Shown here one piece after another: positions 25,139 through 36,268 of a stretch of DNA of 64,000 bases (position 1 is the first letter of the stretch; each line of letters begins with the position of its first letter). The DNA is from Phragmites australis (taxonomy: Eukaryota; Streptophyta; Magnoliopsida; Poales; Poaceae): positions 9,935,501 to 9,999,500 of the forward strand of contig NC_084939.1 in assembly GCF_958298935.1 (NCBI RefSeq). Direction: 5' to 3'. The position numbers and the translations under genes are program-made. The notes under the pieces were generated by a model. The model was not told where the DNA came from. It saw only the letters and a program-made list of their open reading frames with translations, and made no database searches.

Positions 25139-25541
25139 TAAGGTCAACTCCAGCAGCATCAGTATCCAGTGCTACAGTACTCCGTAAAGTACCGTAGCAC
25201 TTGAAATTGCACTCGAGTAGATACCTCATCCAGTGCTACAGTGCAAAACAGTGACGCTACAGTGTTGCGGAGAGAGTGGGGTCTGTATTTTTGCGGACCA
25301 CTGTAGCAACACGTATCACTGTAGCACCACTTCTCGGAGGCAGAAAACACGTCGGGTACTGTAGCACTACTGTTTATAGAGGCCGACAGATGGGCTATAG
25401 AGAAAAAGAGGAGCAGAAGATAGAAAATAGGGTAACTGCTGGAGATGAAAAAATAAGGAATGCTGTAATAATGATAGATGATGCTGTAATAGTATTTTTG
25501 AGGATGAAAATTTAAGATAGCTGCTGGAGATGGTGTAAGCC
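25139..25541. mobile_element. MITE-like element upstream of the FHA gene
   Basis: The ends carry an inverted CTCCAGCAGC / GCTGCTGGAG (left about 25146-25157, right about 25519-25530), extending weakly outwards (TAAGGTCAACTCC against GATGGTGTAAGCC). The interior has repeated CACTGTAGC-like words and no coding motif. It ends about 100 bp before the FHA start codon. The superfamily is not clear from the ends, and I could not define a target duplication. Confidence 0.55.
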
Positions 25542-25637
25542 CTGCAGACACCGTTGCCCTAACAGAAAAAATCAAACGGTCCAAACTCCAAAATCCAAAC
25601 CCACAATCCGCCCGCAACCCCTCGTCCTCGGACCCAT

Positions 25638-28600
25638 ATGGGGAACGCGCGGCGGCGGGCCTCGCCGGCGTCGGACCTGGAGGTGGGCTTCGCGAAGCTG
25701 CAGGGCGAGGGCTTCGAGTACTACATGCAGACCTACTCCATCATCCTCGGTCGCCACAGCCGCCGCAAGGACCCCACCGCCCCGCCGCCGGAGGACGACG
25801 GCGTGGACGTGGACCTCGGCGCCCTCGGCGGCGGCATGAACGTCTCCCGCCGCCACGCGCGCATCTTCTACGACTTCGCGCGCCGCCGCTTCGCGCTCGA
25901 GGTGCTCGGCAAGAACGGCTGCCTCGTCGAGGGCGTGCACCACGTGCCCGGGGGCACGCCCGTGAAGCTCGACTCCCAGGACCTCCTTCAGATGGGGGAC
26001 GCGCAGTTCTACTTCCTCCTCCCCTCTCGCTCCGTCTTTGATGACGGTACCGCGCGCTGCGCCACCGTTTCTCGCGCGGTGCTCCCGCCGCCTCCTTCTG
26101 ATGACGACGACGAGGGTGAGGAGGAGGCGGAAGACGGTGCGGATGAACAAGAAGAGGCCGTTGTGTCGGCCAAGCGTTCGAGGAACGGGAACAGCGGTAT
26201 TGGAATCTCACGTTTCCTGATTGATGTCGATTTGCTACTTGTTTGTATGTATATCGAATTGCCGTTTGGGAGCTGGTAATGTCCTATCAGGTTCAATTGA
26301 TTGATAAAATGGTAGGAGATACGGCTATTCTTGATACTTTTGCCTTAGTTCTTTTTGCATATTCCAATTAGAAAGTTGATACATGGCAGGAGACAGGAGT
26401 GAATTTGGTGGTAATAGCGCCACGCTATCGGCATGGGCTCAGTTGTTGTGGTTAGTTGGTTATTGGGTCGAGTTGTTGCTCTTGTGCATGCCGATTGGAT
26501 GGGGAGCGTGGATTGCATAGTAATAGCTCTGTCTTGTTTGTTGAATTGGCGGCAATGTGAAATGCCATGGTTGGGATGAAAATCTTGTGCAGGTGGATGT
26601 GCAAGGGATGGGCAAAAAGGGAGGGGATGAATGTGCTAGAGTCTATAATGGTTATTGAGTTTTGTTGTAGTCTTTGTCTTCTGGGATTGCTACTTGTTTG
26701 GCTGTACATTGGCTTTTTGTTAGGAACAATATTTGGAGACGATTAGTGACATTGAATCTTTTGATGGTAGTAAATTCGTTGTGCTTGCTAACTCAAGGAT
26801 TTGGAGTGCTTGGCTGTTTCTAAAATTTACATCTTGTGACATACTTAATGGTGAAAGAAGTGTGGTATGCATTCTTGCCTTCTTGGCAGGTGTCCAGATC
26901 TTTTTGTCGCTCTTTTTTGTTCATGGAATTATCCTACACTGCCAGACTCTTTGGATTGTCATGTTTTTTTGTTGTGAGTCTCTTCTTGAATGGGCTATTG
27001 TGTCAATAATACTACAGTACGGTAGTATGTGAAATCAATATCAAAAGTGTTCCCCTCAAGCAAGACAAAATATTATCTTCAGTAACTTCTGGATTCTTAT
27101 TACAGGGTAATGGCAGAAAAGAAGACATCATTTGACACAGCAAGGGATTTAATTTCAGAAGACTAGTTTCTCTAGACATTTCAGTAAATGTGTATTTGTG
27201 TACTAGGTTTTGAGTTTGACTACTAAAAGTAGTCGGCAAAAATCTTGTTCCTTTTTGTTAAGGTTTCTCAGCCAATTTGTAGTTTGCTTATTCCTCTGTG
27301 GTGTAGTACTCTTAGTTGATCTCTTGGGAAATAGTTCATAGTGAACTGTCGTATGTGTTTACTGACAGGGTAGCAAGGTGTCTTGTTATCCATCTGCTCC
27401 TTAGATGCCAGGTGAAACAGAATTGAGAACTAACTAGGTGCTTGAGAATCCAAATATCGTTAGTTTTTATTCTTCTTTTTGAAAATTCGGAGCTTTGACG
27501 TTAACTAAAGAAGAAGATGCACCCTAGAGTTGATCAGGATGGGCAGTGGGTGGGGAGGTTAACAGCGTCCCCACCACCAAACTATTGGCATGTTACCCAT
27601 GTTGTTAGTTTTCTATTGCTTTAGATACTACATATACTTAACTATTTTCCCTTGTTCATCAACTTTAGTGGAACACATGCCTTTTTGTGTCATGGAATCA
27701 TGTCTGGACAGTTTTTTTGTATATTTTCAAATTATCATCAAATTAATTTGAACATATTAAAGACAATTAGCTGTTTTATTTTTTCCAGCTAGAAGGTCAG
27801 ATGCAGCAGGATCAAAAGCTTACAGGGAAGCAGATAATCAACTATTGCTGCAGTTGGAAGAGAAAGATGTCATCTCATCAGCTGCTACTGTATTATCTGA
27901 TCTCTGTGGACCTCAAGAATGGGTTTCTGTGAACAATCTTCATGAAGTGGTAAGAAAGTTTCTCTCATGGAAAAGTATCAATAGGTGCTGTTTTCTTACT
28001 GTCTCTTTGTTTTGGTTGAAATCTGATGCACTGATGTTGCCAGTCTCTTTACCTTTCTATCATTTATCCTACAACTTACCACTCTACTGACATTTCTTTG
28101 AAAGAGTTGAACTATTGTGGCCACAGACACCCCTTTCCTTGTCTACGCTAGTGCATCTATACATTCCCATTGGAAAAGAATCTTACATAGGATGATCTAA
28201 GCTCCTTGATAAATGAGAATCAGCCTCACGATCTAAGCGAGTTAAGAACTAATTTGCTACCACAAGTTTGTTTGTAAAACAATAATGAACTACAAAATAG
28301 TTAATATTTCTTCAAATTAAGCTCCTTGGTTGTTCTTGAGCACCTTGAGGTTTGGCTTGAGCAAATGGGGTTTATCCCTAGCTTTTGTGACTTCATCTGA
28401 GTGATACGTTGTTAGGATAAACACCGCCGAGAGAATAGCCAGGCGGCGTCAGCTGCTAGGGGAGAAATTAGACTATAGATTTATGAGACTTGCAATATTG
28501 GGGGAGACTTATATTAATTCTTTTCTTGCATAATTACAATATTGTCCGGCTGCCCCTTTATATATAGAGAGGGGAAATTACAATCCCAAATCAATTCCAA

Positions 28601-29547
28601 CTTCTAACTTATCTCCTACCAAACTTATCTCTAAGCAGTCCTAATTTAATCCAACTCCTAACTTATCTCCTACCAAACTTATCTCTAAACAAATCAACTT
28701 GAATCCTAACATACCAAATTATCTCCTAATTAAAAGGTAAGATTTATCTCTTACTGCTGACGTGGTAATCCTTGGGCCCACACGAGTGGTCAGCTGGCCG
28801 CCATGACATATGTGATATTTTGCTATATAACTAGGTTCCGCTGTCATTCTCGTTGTCAACCTACAGAAGTTAAAAAAAAAAGCATTGGGTTCTACTAGCA
28901 TCTGACACAGTCAGCCACCCTTCTAGCAATTTTATGCCAAAAAAAAAACCATCCGTACAATGGTAAATGACTAGTTAATAATATTTCGAAATAATAAATC
29001 CGAAGCAGGCAAATTGCCTACTGCCATAGGCTGTTGCTGTAATGTTCTAGAGGTTGGGAGTTGCCACCATAATTTTTCAGTACTGAATATTGAACCCTGA
29101 ACTGTTTATTCACTAATAGAGTAACAGTTCAATTCGGGCACAACCTGCGGTGTTTCTCTTGTTGGATTATGTTGAGGGACCGTTCAGGGGCCTGCTCTGT
29201 TATCTATTTTCTGTGCTGGACATTGCTTGTTGAATTGATCATGAGGTTGTTTTCGTAATTGATTTCCTGTTGTATTTTTGCTTGCTCATATTCGTTATAT
29301 CCTTCCAATTATTTGTGACATTTTTCTCTTGTCATAGATGTTTGAGAAGTATGGCAATATATGGCACCACAGCAGGGTGCGAAAATATTTGACATCAGAT
29401 GACTTGCCTGAGAGCGAAACTGATGGTAGGCCATGGCATGGACTTTCATTGCTACTAAGAAAGTATCCTGAGCACTTTGTGATCAACATCAGGAAAGCAG
29501 GGGGTCAGAGCGCTGAGTTCGTCTCTTTGGTTTCACTGCAACCTTGA
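25638..29547 (+). CDS. FHA2: FHA domain-containing nuclear protein (FHA2 type), 3 exons
   Basis: Exons 25638-26196, 27789-27949 and 29338-29547 join to 930 nt, 309 codons plus TGA. Introns obey GT-AG (GTATTG...CCAG, phase 1; GTAAGA...ATAG, phase 0) and the frame is continuous across both. The ATG begins the conserved start of the FHA region. Residues about 27-128 form a forkhead-associated phosphopeptide-binding domain, with G38-R39, S70-R71-R72-H73 and K92-N93-G94 in the expected places. An acidic Asp/Glu-rich linker (about 145-170) follows, then KRSR, a possible nuclear signal. Exons 2 and 3 encode the conserved C-terminal domain (LQLEEKDVISSAATVLSDL; YGNIWHHSRVRKYL; LLRKYPEHFVI). The same order is known in Arabidopsis FHA2, a nuclear FHA protein; FHA domains bind phosphothreonine. 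The symbol is inferred from that resemblance. No damage seen. No clear TATA upstream. Confidence 0.93.
26197..27788 (+). other. intron 1 of the FHA gene (1592 bp)
   Basis: Donor GTATTG after the first base of a Gly/Ala codon; acceptor TTTTTTCCAG. Short frames inside have no recognisable motif. The donor is weaker than consensus, but joining here gives the right phase and the conserved downstream protein. Confidence 0.85.
27950..29337 (+). other. intron 2 of the FHA gene (1388 bp)
   Basis: Donor GTAAGA, acceptor TTGTCATAG, phase 0. It hosts the small LTR-like insertion at 28410-28711. Confidence 0.9.
28410..28711 (-). mobile_element. small LTR-like insertion in intron 2 (302 bp)
   Basis: Perfect 9-bp inverted ends TGTTAGGAT...ATCCTAACA. 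The flanks TACGT and TACCA share only three of five bases, so a target duplication is not proven. It contains a tandem pair of CTAACTTATCTCCTACC-type units and, on the minus strand, TATATAAAGGGG, which looks like a TATA box. Best read as a small solo LTR or TRIM in minus orientation. Confidence 0.6.
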
Positions 29548-30972
29548 GAAGTTCCCAAACATTTCTCCAAGGGTGTTGTACAGCTTGGAGTATCCTTTTC
29601 GCTACTTTTGTAAACAGTAAATTTAGATATAGAGTAGAAAGGGATTTGTCTGTAGGTTCTGTTTTCCATTTCGTTCATGTTTTTAGTAGATAACTCCATT
29701 TGGAGAAAAATCCACCTTTGCACATTGGCAAAACGCAGAGCTTGGAGTCTGGCCTGGTGGTCCTGGCTGAGATCGAGGGTGTTTTGCTGCTTTGGCACCC
29801 AAGTTGTTGTTGGAGTGCCTTATGGCTATCCAAAGCTGTTTACTTTCTGCATTTTGATTTGCCAAGCATTCTGAACTTATGCAGTTGACCTATATTCGAC
29901 GTAAGCACTAAGTCTGTTTATGTTCAGATTGTGGAAAAGTAATTTGAATGGTGAAGATATTGTTATATTTTCCTTTGAGCTTATAATGTTTGCTTTCCAA
30001 TCGACCCGTAGTAAGTTCAGTGCAACAACCTACATCAGCACAGTTCACCAAACACTTTTGTTCTTTACGAGAGCGTGGTTGATTCTGATAATATTTTACC
30101 CAAAAGTTCGATGCAGTTAATTAACCATAAGTATTCATAGCAAAATGATTGGAATTCTTTTGGAACAGATCGATTGAATTGTCAAAGCAAAGATACCCAC
30201 TCCGGCTACAGAAAAGTCTTGCTCTGGGCATATTTGTATTGTAACGTATTTACAATACCTGATGTAATATGCCAGTACGTAAGTACGTTCTAAGATTACT
30301 CCGATCACATGGTTGTGTAAACTTCCGGAGATAGGATAATTATAATAGATTATTTTATGTGAAGTATTGTAGTAGTTTAATTATATATATTAGAGAATCA
30401 TTTTTTTTCATAAAATCACTTCAGAATTTGGATCAGGAGCTTTACCAGGCCCTGAGCACATACCCACAACCTGCTGCCCCATGTCAAAACGATAAATTCC
30501 AGCAGCAATATATTTCAAAAAAAACCAGCACGCAGTGATATTTTACGAAGTCAAAGGATGTGCAAGGAGAGCATTGAAACCGGCTGCTGATGATGTAGAG
30601 ATAATGAATGGGGAGGCAAGGAAGCCCGCTCACACATAAATGGCCAGCCAGCCAGCCAGCCAGCCCTCCCGATGGTCCCATCAACGATTGATGCCCTACG
30701 CGCGCATGCAGCATGAATGGCGGTTTTCAATGCACCCCGCCCCAGCTAGACTACAACCCCCAACCACCCTCAAAACTTGCTGTTGGCCAGATAACGTCCT
30801 GACCTGCAATATTAGCAGCTGGGCGTCCAAAAAAGAACAATTTGTTGTCTGGGAAAATTGCAAAAACCTATTTTGGACTTTATCGCAAGGTTGCGTCTCC
30901 ACTTATGTTTTACTTCTAGCAGATATTATATCATGTAAGGGTGGGGGAGGTATGTTTCTTCGATAAAATATA
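29548..30972. other. 3' flank of the FHA gene, no further gene seen
   Basis: Contains the presumed 3' UTR after the TGA at 29545-29547. A short (CCAG)n microsatellite lies at about 30642-30664. Open frames here show no motif. Confidence 0.6.
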
Positions 30973-31255
30973 CTACATTTGTTCTTAATTAGATGTCGTT
31001 TCAGAAATTTGATTTTGTTTTTAAATAGATGTTGTTTTAAGTTTTTAAGATGGTATTTTACTAGAGTGCTCATGTTAAAAGCTATTGGAAAGTGGAGTTT
31101 CAATTCAATGAGTGTGGTGAACTGTTGGCTTATGTGTTATTAATTGAATGTTAGAGAAATTAAAAGAAATAAATATATCATATATAAAACAATTTATTAC
31201 AACCTTGTTCTGTATGCCGAAAACTAAAATAACAACTATAAGAGAACATATGTAG
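30973..31255. mobile_element. Stowaway-like MITE (283 bp)
   Basis: Inverted ends CTACATTTGTTCT... and the complement CTACATATGTTCTC..., flanked by TA (30971-30972 and 31256-31257). The left end resembles the Stowaway consensus (CTCCCTCCGTTC-like followed by TTAAATAGATGTCGTTT). AT-rich interior without coding capacity, as expected for Tc1/mariner-derived MITEs. Confidence 0.7.
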
Positions 31256-31257
31256 TA

Positions 31258-32425
31258 CTATATATGGCTTATTTGAAAGGGACGGGTCGGTGAATTTTGT
31301 TTTTCCAGAATTTAATTTGTACGGTAGCCCTCGTCCAAACAGGCCCAAAAGGTTAAATTGAATGGGGACAATTTAACCATGAATTATTTGGACATGTGAC
31401 GGATCTTAGCGTCTTGACAAAAACCAAACTGATGGCCTCCACCGAGGAGTCCTACATCTGCAAGAACCATGTGGATGAGCTCGCTAGCGGGCATCTCTGC
31501 CTGGTAACCAAAAGAATCGCTGGCCTGCCGGGAAGAAACATAGACATGGCAATGGACGGCAGCGGCTGAGGGATGGCTGGGGGAGGAGCATCAGCTGCAG
31601 CCAGCGTGGGGGCAAGCATGTTGCCTTTGAGCCCCGTACGGTGGAGTGGATCCCACGCCGGGTCGAGCATCAGCTACCGCCGGCCACCGTAACACCTACT
31701 AAACTTCTAGGATGGATATGACCGAGAAGAGATTATTTGTGTGAGCTTGCTGATTATCCCGAGTTAGCCTTGTCGGTGAGCACCCTAGATTTTTATCCTA
31801 CGTACCCCGTTAACCGTACCGTAAGATCAACGGCTCAGATTGACCGCAAAGCTAGAAATTAGAAACAATTAAAGGAGATCAATACGCCATCAACATTGGC
31901 AGGGTTCCGATAAGAGATGATCGCATTGCTATCTCAAGCTACTTGAGATATGAGAAGCAAGGTTTATTACAGCACGGATTCAGTGAAATCATAAAACCCT
32001 TTTAGCTTGGGGCCTAAGTGGCATCAGCTACTGGTGTGATCGTGGAGGCTGCCTGAAATTTGGTTGGGACAAACGAAACACAAAAAATGCCCGCTTCCTC
32101 GATTTTGTCGAAGTTACTAAAATTATCTTTCGACACCTCATGCTTTATTTGTGTTTTCACGTAAATTTGCAAACCAATCCTTATACTGAGAGCAGGTTGC
32201 CCAATTTTTCTCATATTTCCATCCAGCCCAATCATTTCCAATTTTAATTTGCATTTTCTTGGTCTTAGTAACCCTGCCCGGAAATAGTTGCCCTCCTAAT
32301 GTGCATGGAACAAATTCTTGAACCTTCGACCAATGATTTGCATGAAAGTTATAATTTCATGACGTGAAAGATACAATAGATTTATCATCGTATAATTAGA
32401 AAGTACTTTTCCATTTCTGCTATTT
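31258..32425. other. intergenic, no supported gene
   Basis: One small frame begins with ATG at about 31434 and gives about 45 residues (MASTEESYICKNHVDELASG...). I do not recognise it and would not call a gene from it alone. The rest is ordinary AT-rich DNA. Confidence 0.5.
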
Positions 32426-32427
32426 TA

Positions 32428-32675
32428 CCCCCTCTATTCAGAAATAGTAGACATATTGTTTTTTATAAAATTAAACTTTTTGTACTTTAACTAATATTTA
32501 ATTAAATTATAAGAATGTCTAATATATAAAATTATATAACTAGATTCACAATTCAAAATGATTTCATACTATATAGGTTTTGTAGCTAAATGATATATTT
32601 ATGAGAAAACCTTAATCAAAATCTAACTTTGAAGATTGAGAAAAAAATATATCTATTATTTCTGAATAGAGGAAG
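32428..32675. mobile_element. Stowaway MITE (248 bp)
   Basis: Left end CCCCCTCTATTCAGAAATAG, right end complement CTTCCTCTATTCAGAAATAA, flanked by TA on both sides (32426-32427, 32676-32677). The TIR is about 28 bp and nearly perfect, and the interior is very AT-rich. These are hallmarks of Tc1/mariner Stowaway elements. Confidence 0.85.
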
Positions 32676-34899
32676 TACCATATAATTAGAAAAAGGGTTT
32701 ATCATAGACTGTGTGGATGTCCTAAGCAACTTAAAAAGCTCTAACAGTGTCCATCACTCTTGACTGGCTGGTTCTCAACATGAAGCTAAATTGCAGCCAA
32801 GAAACGCTAGATGGAGATGTAAGCTGAAATGATAATATGGTTGAAAAGAGTAAGACTCTACCTACAGGGTTTAAATCCTGATACTTACTATTTAGACACA
32901 CGCGAATGTTTTTACGGTATTATTTATAGACATGTGATAGTAACATACTTATAAATATGCGAGTTTATGTATGCATAGTGATGTGTGTGCATGTATATCA
33001 CTTGTAATAAAAAAAAAGAGAAGCGTAGCATGTACAAAAATAACATTATATATGCAGAGGAAAGATGGTGAGATATATAGCCGGTGTAATTAAGGACCAT
33101 CGCGTAACGCACCACCAACTCCACCATCCCTCCCTAAATGAAGGCGCACACACATAAAAACACGCCAAAAAGAAACTTAAATTTAACATGTGTGAACGAA
33201 ACTGCCGTAGAAGCATGGACAGCGTCGACGAGGACAAGAGTTTGAGAGAAAAAAACAAGAGTGTAAAACAGACAGTGAGTAACTACATCAGTTACCTGCA
33301 TTGAAATGCATAGCCGGATTCTGTTGGTAGTTTACGAGACTATCTAGATCCAGAAGCAATTTTTATACGACTTTTTTATGAAAGATTTTTGTGAGATCTT
33401 GATCTAGTCGCACATCCTCTGATTCAATTGCTGGGTTAAAGAGAAGAGAGAGGGAAGATACACGTGTTATGACAGAGAAAAAAGTCTTTCGTAAAACCCG
33501 GTCTTATAGAATTTGTTTCTCTATGATCCGGCCAATTTTTATGCAAATATGTGTAGGGGTTAGGAAGCGTGATGTTATGAGCATAGAGCAGAGTCGCCCA
33601 GCCAGCATAGATGTTTGAGGTTTAATATTGTAATGGTTTGAGTTTCAATTGATCTTGTAATCTTATATATTCAGTGTTGATTGTAATTTTCAAATTTACA
33701 ATTTAGTGAGCTTTAATTCATCTGATATAAATAGTTGATGGTCATAATAGAAAAGAATATATGTTGGTGTTATTGATAAAATTTAGGAAGAGCTTAACAA
33801 CAAGTAGGTTACAAATTACTTTATCCTTTTCTAGAAAATCAAGTATTAGTTTTGATCCTTATCTACAAAAGGGAAAAGAGAAAGGGATAATAAAGTACTA
33901 GTTGTTGTTGTTAATGGGATTGATGGATCTTGTTAGTTGTTTCAATATTTATTAGACATATATTGATATTATTGTTTTTCTTTATTATTCAGATTACTCA
34001 CATAATACTTAATTAGCAAAATTCTAGAATTTAGATTGTGTGGTTTGTGCCAAACTTTGAACTATTATATAACTTAATTATATTTATTGAGCTGGATATT
34101 TTCTCCAAAATAAGCGAGAATGATATAATTGAGACTTTTATGGCCATAGGGAAGCGTAAAGTGAAGAATCTAGAGCAGTATTATAATCTCCTATTTATAT
34201 AAGACCTTATTTCATATTTGAACAATTTATATTGTAATTTTTACAAAATTTGAACTTATTTGTTGAATTTACAATATTATGATATATTTTTTAACACATT
34301 TGTATTGTGTTTTTAAGAATTTTTTTACTTATATATTGATTTCACGGTCTTATGGAAAGTTGAATTGACTACCCAACGCAAAAATCTGTGGCGGCAAAAA
34401 TCCTAACTCCGCCGCAGGTGAAATGGAGATCAGGCTCGTAGGTGTAGGTGCAGGGAATTGAAGGACGAGAACAGAGGCATGTTATGCTAGCGCTATGCAA
34501 CACCAAAAACCAAATTTGGTACTGATCCTCAAATTTGAAGTTCAAAACAATCACAACAACATGAAAAGAGTTAACATCAGTACAACTTATCTCTTCCTGG
34601 GGCTTCATGACATATCTAAACTACTTAACGCCAGGTGGCCTTGAACCATTTCAATTTTATCTCATCGAGTTAACATTTTTTGTCACGAAAACATCGCAAC
34701 GTGAATGGAGATGATTTAACTTCATATACTTCTTGCTAAACCACCTGCATATTATCACTAAAACCACGCAGCAGTGACAAAAATACGATAAAAATGATGC
34801 AAATTAAGATACTAGTAATTATATCCGTAGTTCCAGAGCACCAAACCCAATCGCCCAAAAGCTAAATAATCCAACCATCACCACACCACTTATGAGTTA
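32676..34899. other. intergenic, AT-rich, no gene seen
   Basis: More than 2 kb with no convincing coding sequence, RNA gene or element boundary. Minus-strand frames near 33046-33258 and 34369-34608 lack motifs. Confidence 0.6.
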
Positions 34900-35177
34900 C
34901 TCCCTCCTATCACAAGTACTTGATGCATTGATCAGATCTGGTCAATTTTTTTAAATTTAAATCGTCGATATCTTTCAAAATATTTAGTTTGAAAATATAA
35001 AAATTATATTTGTGTATTTGTGTTGAAAAATATTTTCATAATATTATATTTTTTTATTATATATTATAACCAGATTCTAATAAAAATAGTCGTCAAAATT
35101 GCACATTAAATAGTAATTAAAGTTGTACGTTAAAAACTATAAAAATAAAAAATATCCTGTATTTTTTACGGAGGGAA
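34900..35177. mobile_element. Stowaway-like MITE (about 278 bp)
   Basis: Left end CTCCCTCCTATCACAAGTAC after TA (34898-34899). The right end complement TTCCCTCCGTAAAAAATAC is followed by TG where TA is expected. AT-rich interior. It lies about 200 bp past the stop codon of the cysteine-rich protein gene, on its 3' side. Confidence 0.7.
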
Positions 35178-35372
35178 TGCGAGACTAACAATATACTACT
35201 AGCATTTGCTACGTAGTATGAACTCATCCAATAAATTTTTATCACCATTAATCTCCTCATCAACCAAGGAGAAACAAAAGCGTTACACCTTCATGTGGCA
35301 CAGCCACCACAGGATCACCATCATCCCCTGCATCTGCGGCGATTCTGCTCCGGAATCTCGGCGGTCTTGCTG

Positions 35373-35714
35373 CTACAGGTGGCAATTGAGGCAGTTGCAG
35401 GTGCGGGGGGTGAAGGAGCAGACGCCGAAGGGGCGGTTGGGGATGTTGCAGTTGATGGCGTAGCAGCACGGCGCCGGGATGCACATCCCGTGCGGCCCCC
35501 CGCAGCACGTGCACACCGCGCACACCTGGAACCTACCCACCAGCCGCCGGCCGCGCCACAGCCGCGTCCCCGCCGCGAAGCTGCCGTCGTCCAAGAACGT
35601 CTTCCTCAGCCGCGGCGTCCACGTCGCCGCCGCCGTCGTCGCATTGCTGCTGCCGCTGCTACTGTCAGCCTGAAGTACACACAAAGCACAAGAAGAAAGG
35701 TTGGTGTTGCTGAT

Positions 35715-35759
<45 letters not shown>

Positions 35760-35864
35760 GCATACCAGAGCTGATGCAGCGAGGAAGGAAGAGAGGAGGA
35801 GGAGGAAGAGGAGGAGAGGGGTGGGTGGCCGTGGTGACGAGGAGGAAGAGGAACAGGGAGCCAT
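35373..35864 (-). CDS. small secreted cysteine-rich protein, 2 exons
   Basis: Minus strand: exon 1 35864-35766 (33 codons), 96-bp intron 35765-35670 (GTATGC...TTCAG, phase 0), exon 2 35669-35373 with TAG stop; 131 residues. Exon 1 is almost exactly a signal peptide: Ser/Pro-rich start, then a Leu/Phe core (LLLFLLLLSSFLAASA). The mature part has 12 cysteines in the last 50 residues, arranged CxxCxCC, C, CC, then CNIPNRPFGVCSFTPRTC and a CNCLNC end. An Arg-rich segment (RLWRGRRLVGRF) precedes them. This cysteine layout is familiar from an uncharacterised family of plant secreted proteins (I believe the DUF7866 group, not verified). It should enter the secretory pathway and form disulfides; its function is unknown. 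The start codon gives the only sensible signal peptide. No disruption seen. Confidence 0.82.
35719..35756. repeat. (GA)19 microsatellite in the intron of the cysteine-rich protein gene
   Basis: 38 bp of perfect GA on the plus strand (CT on the coding strand), occupying more than a third of the 96-bp intron. The tract lies just inside the donor and forms a long pyrimidine run on the transcript. Confidence 0.95.
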
Positions 35865-36268
35865 CTTGTGGCAGGGTGTGCAGCCAAAGGGGGTTTTGTG
35901 GCTGTGTGGTAAGGTGGTGGCATTTATTCGCTCAGAGCAGAGCAGCAGGCAGCAGAGAGGGGGATGCAATGCACGCTGCACTGCAGTGGAGGTACAGATG
36001 TGTATTGAGATGCTTTATTTATCTAGGGGGATATAATACTAGGTTATGAAATTATGTTTCTTCATAAAAGATATGTCTAGAGTTTTGGCCAATTGTGGTA
36101 GGTTGTTTGTAATGGTTGGAAATTGTGGGATGTAGGTCGAAATGACGCAAGATTGTTGCCGTTTTGTACTGAATTTCGTGGAAATTAGACATATATTTAA
36201 TAAATATCCTTTCTTTAGAATTGGCGTGTAATACGTAAATGGTAATATTGTGAGATGTACGTCACTAC
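35865..36268. other. upstream region of the cysteine-rich protein gene
   Basis: Presumed promoter of the minus-strand gene. AGATAAATAAAG on the minus strand near 36008-36022, about 145 bases before the ATG, is a weak TATA candidate. No gene. Confidence 0.35.

Noticed and set aside
25572..26211. Minus-strand frames opposite exon 1 of the FHA gene
   Set aside because: GC-rich antisense shadows; the plus strand has the FHA motifs and correct splice phases.
31434..31571. Small ORF starting MASTEESYICKNHVD
   Set aside because: Only about 45 codons, no recognised family, no splice or promoter evidence; could be a gene fragment but not supportable.
35295..36049. Plus-strand Arg/Glu-rich frames over the cysteine-rich protein gene
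   Set aside because: Shadows of the minus-strand gene and of the GA microsatellite.
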